A DNA stretch of 23,225 nucleotides from Larix sibirica (lineage: Eukaryota > Streptophyta > Pinopsida > Pinales > Pinaceae), in contig NWUY0300004723.1 of NCBI GenBank assembly GCA_004151065.3, forward strand, positions 18,144-41,368, written 5' to 3'. A program made the translations under genes and the position numbers. Below, in pieces: positions 20,045 to 23,225 of this stretch (positions are counted from its first letter, which is position 1; each line of letters opens with the position of its first letter). The notes under the pieces are model-generated. The model had not been told where the DNA came from. It searched no databases and saw only the letters and a program-made list of their open reading frames with translations.

Positions 20045-21115
20045 TCATTCTCCATTCACAAATTTTTGGAAGACATGACCTTGTAAAATTTTTAGTTTGA
20101 ATGAGCCATTTCTGTGGATTTCTTCGATGATATATGGTCCCAACCATATAGTTTCAAGATTTTTAGGTTTGCCTTTTATCCGACTGTTATATAGCAGTAC
20201 TAGGTCTCCAATGGAGATGTCTTTTCTTTGAATATTTCGGTCGTGCCAGGATTTCTGTTGCATCTTCTGAGCCTCTTGATGATGTATGGTTAACATCCTT
20301 TGTTCTTCTAGATTCTATAAATCAAACATTCTATCTCTCATAGCTTGGATGGTGTTGAGATGCAAAACTTGAGCAATGGATGGTACTTGTGTTTGAGGTG
20401 GAGAGGCACAACTGCTTCTTGACCATACACCAATTTGAATGGTGTCTGTCTTGTCGATATTTTATATTATGATAGGTATGCCCATAGTATAGCAGGTATT
20501 TTGTCGTCCCAGTTGTCTTTATCTAAGCTGCATATTTTAGTTAGTCCTTTGGTCCACATTTTATTGAACAACTCAATTGCACATTCGACTGTGGATGATA
20601 TGGCGAACTCTTGTGGTGGTCAATCATAAATTCCTTCAATAATACAACAATTATCTTGTTGATAAAGTGCATTCCTCGACCACTAATAAGGTTAAGTGGA
20701 CATCTGAATCTTGTCATAATGTTTTTGTAGACAAAATTTGTTGCAACCTCGTTGGTATACGATTCAATTGGTTCTTCTTATTCCCACTTAGTTACATATT
20801 CAACTGCAATGATAATGTATCGGGATAATATTCGATGACCTGGAGTCGGGAATGGACCAATGAAGTCGATTTCCCAAATTTAAAATGTGAGACTCATATT
20901 TACTGAGATGAGCAGTATTTCACATCTTCTTAATGGTCGACCCATTTGCTAACATTTGTCACATTTATTAACATATATTTTCCAGTCTTTGTTTAAAGTT
21001 GGCCACCATAATCCAGATTGAAAAATTTTCTTCGCAGTTGTGTTGACAAGGAAATGCCCTCCTGTAGGCCCCAAGTGTGCTTTTGCAATGATATCTTATC
21101 TCTCATGCTCCAGTG
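20045..21115 (-). pseudogene. Gypsy integrase: HHCC, core and GPY modules, broken
   Basis: The zinc module reads EHER, stop, DIIAKAHLGPTGGHF, then GLWWPTLNKDWKIYVNKCDKC, stop, QMG (TAG at 20949-20951 where Gln is usual). The core has WEIDFIGPFPTPG with the first catalytic Asp. The second Asp is replaced: LISGRGMHF in place of SDRG. The third residue survives as VECAIELFNKMW, after a small deletion that removed the usual NGQ just before it (about 20575-20590). The C-terminal module reads GDLVLLYNSRIKGKPK and WLGPYIIEEIHRNGSFKL, the GPY/F domain, with a stop at 20045. The intact enzyme would join element cDNA to the genome. Confidence 0.85.
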
Positions 21116-21379
21116 TACATCGACGAAATATGTCATCAGGTCCCAGTTTGTATAGGTAACTATTGATTAATGTATACAGTGTTGCTTTTATTACTAGGAT
21201 CTTTCTCTTTTTCTCTGAAGTTCCTTCCAGAGCTTGTCCTTCTTGTAAAAATTATGTGACATCTCCTAACTCTGTTTGTGTAGGCTCAACTTTGAATAAG
21301 TGAGTGTCATGTAGTTCATCGTCTATTCCGATTGGTCTTAACTCGACTATATTCATGACAGATGGCCATGTACGACATT

Positions 21380-21750
21380 TGTCTTTCCTGGTTGGACAAG
21401 TATCTCAAATTCAAATTCTTGTAATAACAAGAGCCATCTACAAATTCAATCGTGATGTAGTGGATTGTTGAACAAATACTTTATTGCTTAATGATATGTA
21501 AAAATATAAATCGGTTATCCAACATATAGTGTTTGTATTTTTGCAGGGCAAATATCATTCCCAACCCTTCAGATTTTGTTGTTGAGTAATTTATTTCTGC
21601 TTTGTTCAATTTCTGATCGGCATACGCATTTGGATAGTCAATATCATCGTCTCCAGGTTGTGTTAGTACTATTGTGACCGCAACACCCGACGCATTGATC
21701 TGCACATGAAATTTCTTATACCAGTATGGAAATATCAAAATTGGTGCTTC
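21380..21750 (-). pseudogene. Gypsy RNase H domain, catalytic Asp lost
   Basis: The minus-strand frame reads KKFHVQINASGVAVTIVLTQ, GDDDIDYPNAYADQKLN, EINYSTTKSEGLGMIFALQK and YKHYMLDNRF. It is followed after a stop by ICRWLLLLQEFEFEILVQPG (about 21440-21385), the normal end of the gypsy RNase H. The first catalytic Asp (usually QIDAS or VDAS) is Asn in VQINASG. The Glu in KSEGLGM remains. The domain joins RT directly upstream and integrase downstream as expected for a pol polyprotein. Confidence 0.85.
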
Positions 21751-21762
21751 TACTACTTTTCT

Positions 21763-22856
21763 TTAAAGGAGTTTGAAATATTCTTCACATTCCGGTGTCC
21801 AATGAAATTCAACATTTATTCTTAGCAGCTCTTCGAATGGGAAGGTCGTATCAGAGTAATGTCTGATGAATTTTCTATAATAACCAGTGTGCCCCAATGT
21901 TATTCTGACTTGCTTGGGGTTAACTGGATGTTTTAAGTCCAAAATAAATTTGATTTTGGCTAGATCAACCTTTATTCCTTCTTTGCATACACCATAGCCC
22001 AATAGTACCCCTATTGGTGTGGAAAAAATGCATTTCTTGATGTTGAGTGACATATGAATTTGTCTACACCTTTCTAACATCAGATGGAGCCGCTACACAT
22101 TGTCTCTAAGCATTGAATAGATTTTCCAGTTGTTAAAATAAGCAGTCATTGTTTTATACAAAAATTATTGGTATTCTTTGGTAACAATTCTAGAGAATAC
22201 AACAGGTGCATTTTTTAATCCAAATGGAATGACCTTGTAAGTGAATGATCCATATTCACAGAAAAAGATGGTATTATGCTAGTATTCTTTGGATATGGGA
22301 ACCTGGTTATATCCATAGAATCCATTGGTGAAAGAGTAACATTCATGCCAAGCAGCTTCATTGATGATATCATTGGCAAACAGAGTTGGAAACGGGTCGG
22401 TCAAGGTTACTCTGTTAAACCCTCTGAAGTCGACACAGATCCTTCGGCATTTTGGGTCATGCTTCTTCGGTTGTATGACCATTGGACTGGACCACTCCGA
22501 TTGATCAATGGGATATATATTCTTGTAGCTAGCATGTTTTTCGATTTCCTTTTTAACAATATATTTATACTTATAGGATAGCTTATACATCCGCTTCTTC
22601 CTAGGTTCTGCGTCAGGCGTGATTTCAATTTTCATTTATCCCATCTCTTGGAATAGACCATTCAATTATTTATAGTCGCGAGCAAAGACATCTTGATAAT
22701 ACTTCAATAGGTTGGCTATTTAAATAGTCTGTTGTTCCAACCAACAGTCACTAATATTAGCCATATTGGGTTTTCCATTAGTCAAAATGTGTTATATGGA
22801 AATTTTGTACTCATCATGATTACGAACCATGTACACTTTATCCTTGCCTAAATACC
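21763..22856 (-). pseudogene. Gypsy reverse transcriptase, active site lost
   Basis: The frame begins with LLKYYQDVFARDYK (about 22715-22675) and MKIEITPDAEPRKKR, then SEWSSPMVIQPKKHD and RICVDFRGFNRVTLTDPFP. Next is the fingers/palm with FYGYNQVPISKEY and a TAG (22279-22281), then FTYKVIPFGLKNAPVVFSR. The catalytic YxDD box reads YFNN at 22129-22140, so both Asp residues are Asn and the enzyme is inactive. LNIKKCIFSTPIGVLLGYGV and GHTGYYRKFIRHYSD (connection) follow. More stops lie at 22093-22095 and elsewhere. Upstream residues run to the N with no protease motif seen. Confidence 0.88.
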
Positions 22857-22857
22857 N
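22857..22857. other. Ambiguous base (N) at a content switch
   Basis: The second N in the window falls where gypsy coding similarity stops and unassigned sequence begins, as happens at 10320. Confidence 0.6.
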
Positions 22858-23225
22858 GACCATCTCCCATGTCCAAATCCATCATGGAACATCCAAGGGC
22901 TAACAATACACCATGTACCCAAATCTCATCAAGCACCCCCAAACATGGTATAAACACTTTAACCCCGAAAGCTAACAAGTGCATAAGAGATTATAAAGAC
23001 CACACCATCCAAAGGTGATTCAGACACTTGGCTTATTCATCAAAGGACCCACATTTGTTACCTTTTGTGTTGCTCCAAAAGTATTTTCAACAAACTAGGA
23101 GATACAAACCCAATAGGCCACCTTCAAACAAGAAATCAAAACACATATTAATTCATGGGGAAAGGTTGTTCAGGGAAAGGATAGGGATCGCCCCCCTTTT
23201 GCTCTAGTTGAGGAAGTGACACAAG
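22858..23225. other. Unassigned sequence, no recognised gene
   Basis: This is moderately AT-rich sequence with a G/C-rich word (GATCGCCCCCC) near 23187-23197. One plus-strand frame stays open for about 47 codons (KGDSDTWLIHQRTH near 23021-23060) but resembles nothing I know. It may be part of another repeat continuing beyond the window. Confidence 0.4.

Larger units (their letters stand above)
15698..22856 (-). mobile_element. Ty3/gypsy LTR retrotransposon, truncated, with an extra ORF after pol
   Basis: The minus-strand order is RT (22700-21763), RNase H (about 21750-21380), integrase (about 21115-20045), a large extra frame (19837-16219) and a proposed 3' LTR (16030-15698). RT before integrase places it in Ty3/gypsy (Metaviridae-like). 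There is no second RNase H between RNase H and integrase, and no chromodomain was noticed after the GPY module. Gag, protease, primer-binding site and 5' LTR are missing because the sequence ends at an N (22857). All coding parts carry stops and frameshifts. Confidence 0.82.

Noticed and set aside
1-23225. CRISPR arrays, bacterial operons, phage or toxin systems
   Set aside because: There are no regularly spaced identical repeats and no ribosome-binding-site-linked gene runs. All recognised coding text is plant retrotransposon type.
22858-23225. Possible new gene in the last 370 bp
   Set aside because: The longest frame is about 47 codons with no start context or family resemblance.

Overview
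The window looks like an intergenic stretch of a large, repeat-rich plant nuclear genome. It is AT-rich, contains no intact host gene that I can recognise, and holds a stack of old, broken transposable elements of plant type: L1-clade LINEs with a C-terminal RNase H, a Ty3/gypsy LTR retrotransposon, a CACTA-like DNA transposon end and a foldback element. The density and decay of these elements would suit a gymnosperm such as a conifer, but nothing in the sequence proves the species.

Layout: 1-835 is a diverged direct repeat. 836-2200 is AT-rich and holds a 133-bp tandem duplication. LINE A (minus strand, about 2200-5990) carries RT, zinc-finger and RNase H remnants. Inside its RT lies a 1.8-kb retrocopy (4026-5808) with a poly(A) tail and perfect 15-bp target-site duplications. 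The retrocopy joins a 5'-truncated LINE RNase H domain to an unrecognised coiled-coil-like coding fragment. LINE B (plus strand, about 5990-8452) is an older LINE with ORF1 (DUF4283-like, zinc knuckle) and the start of ORF2 (endonuclease). It is cut at 8453 by a CACTA-type terminus that opens a 1.87-kb field of degenerate subterminal-type repeats, ending at an N at 10320. LINE C (minus strand, 10321 to about 14700) is the best preserved element: ORF1 and ORF2 overlap as TAATG, and the element is broken by a few frameshifts and in-frame stops. 14710-15250 is AT-rich filler, and a foldback element lies at 15250-15452. A Ty3/gypsy element (minus strand, 15698-22856) follows with a proposed 333-bp 3' LTR, RT, RNase H and integrase, plus a large extra reading frame of about 3.6 kb between integrase and LTR. 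It stops at a second N (22857). The last 370 bp are unassigned.

How the parts relate: nothing here forms a working host pathway. The retrocopy in LINE A and the CACTA end in LINE B show insertion order directly. The in-frame stops, above all in LINE C, are strongly biased to CTGG-to-CTAG, CAG-to-TAG or CGA-to-TGA changes. That is the pattern expected from deamination of CHG/CG-methylated cytosines in silenced plant transposons. The most novel items are the TSD-bounded chimeric retrocopy, the gypsy post-pol reading frame, and the repeat field behind the CACTA end.
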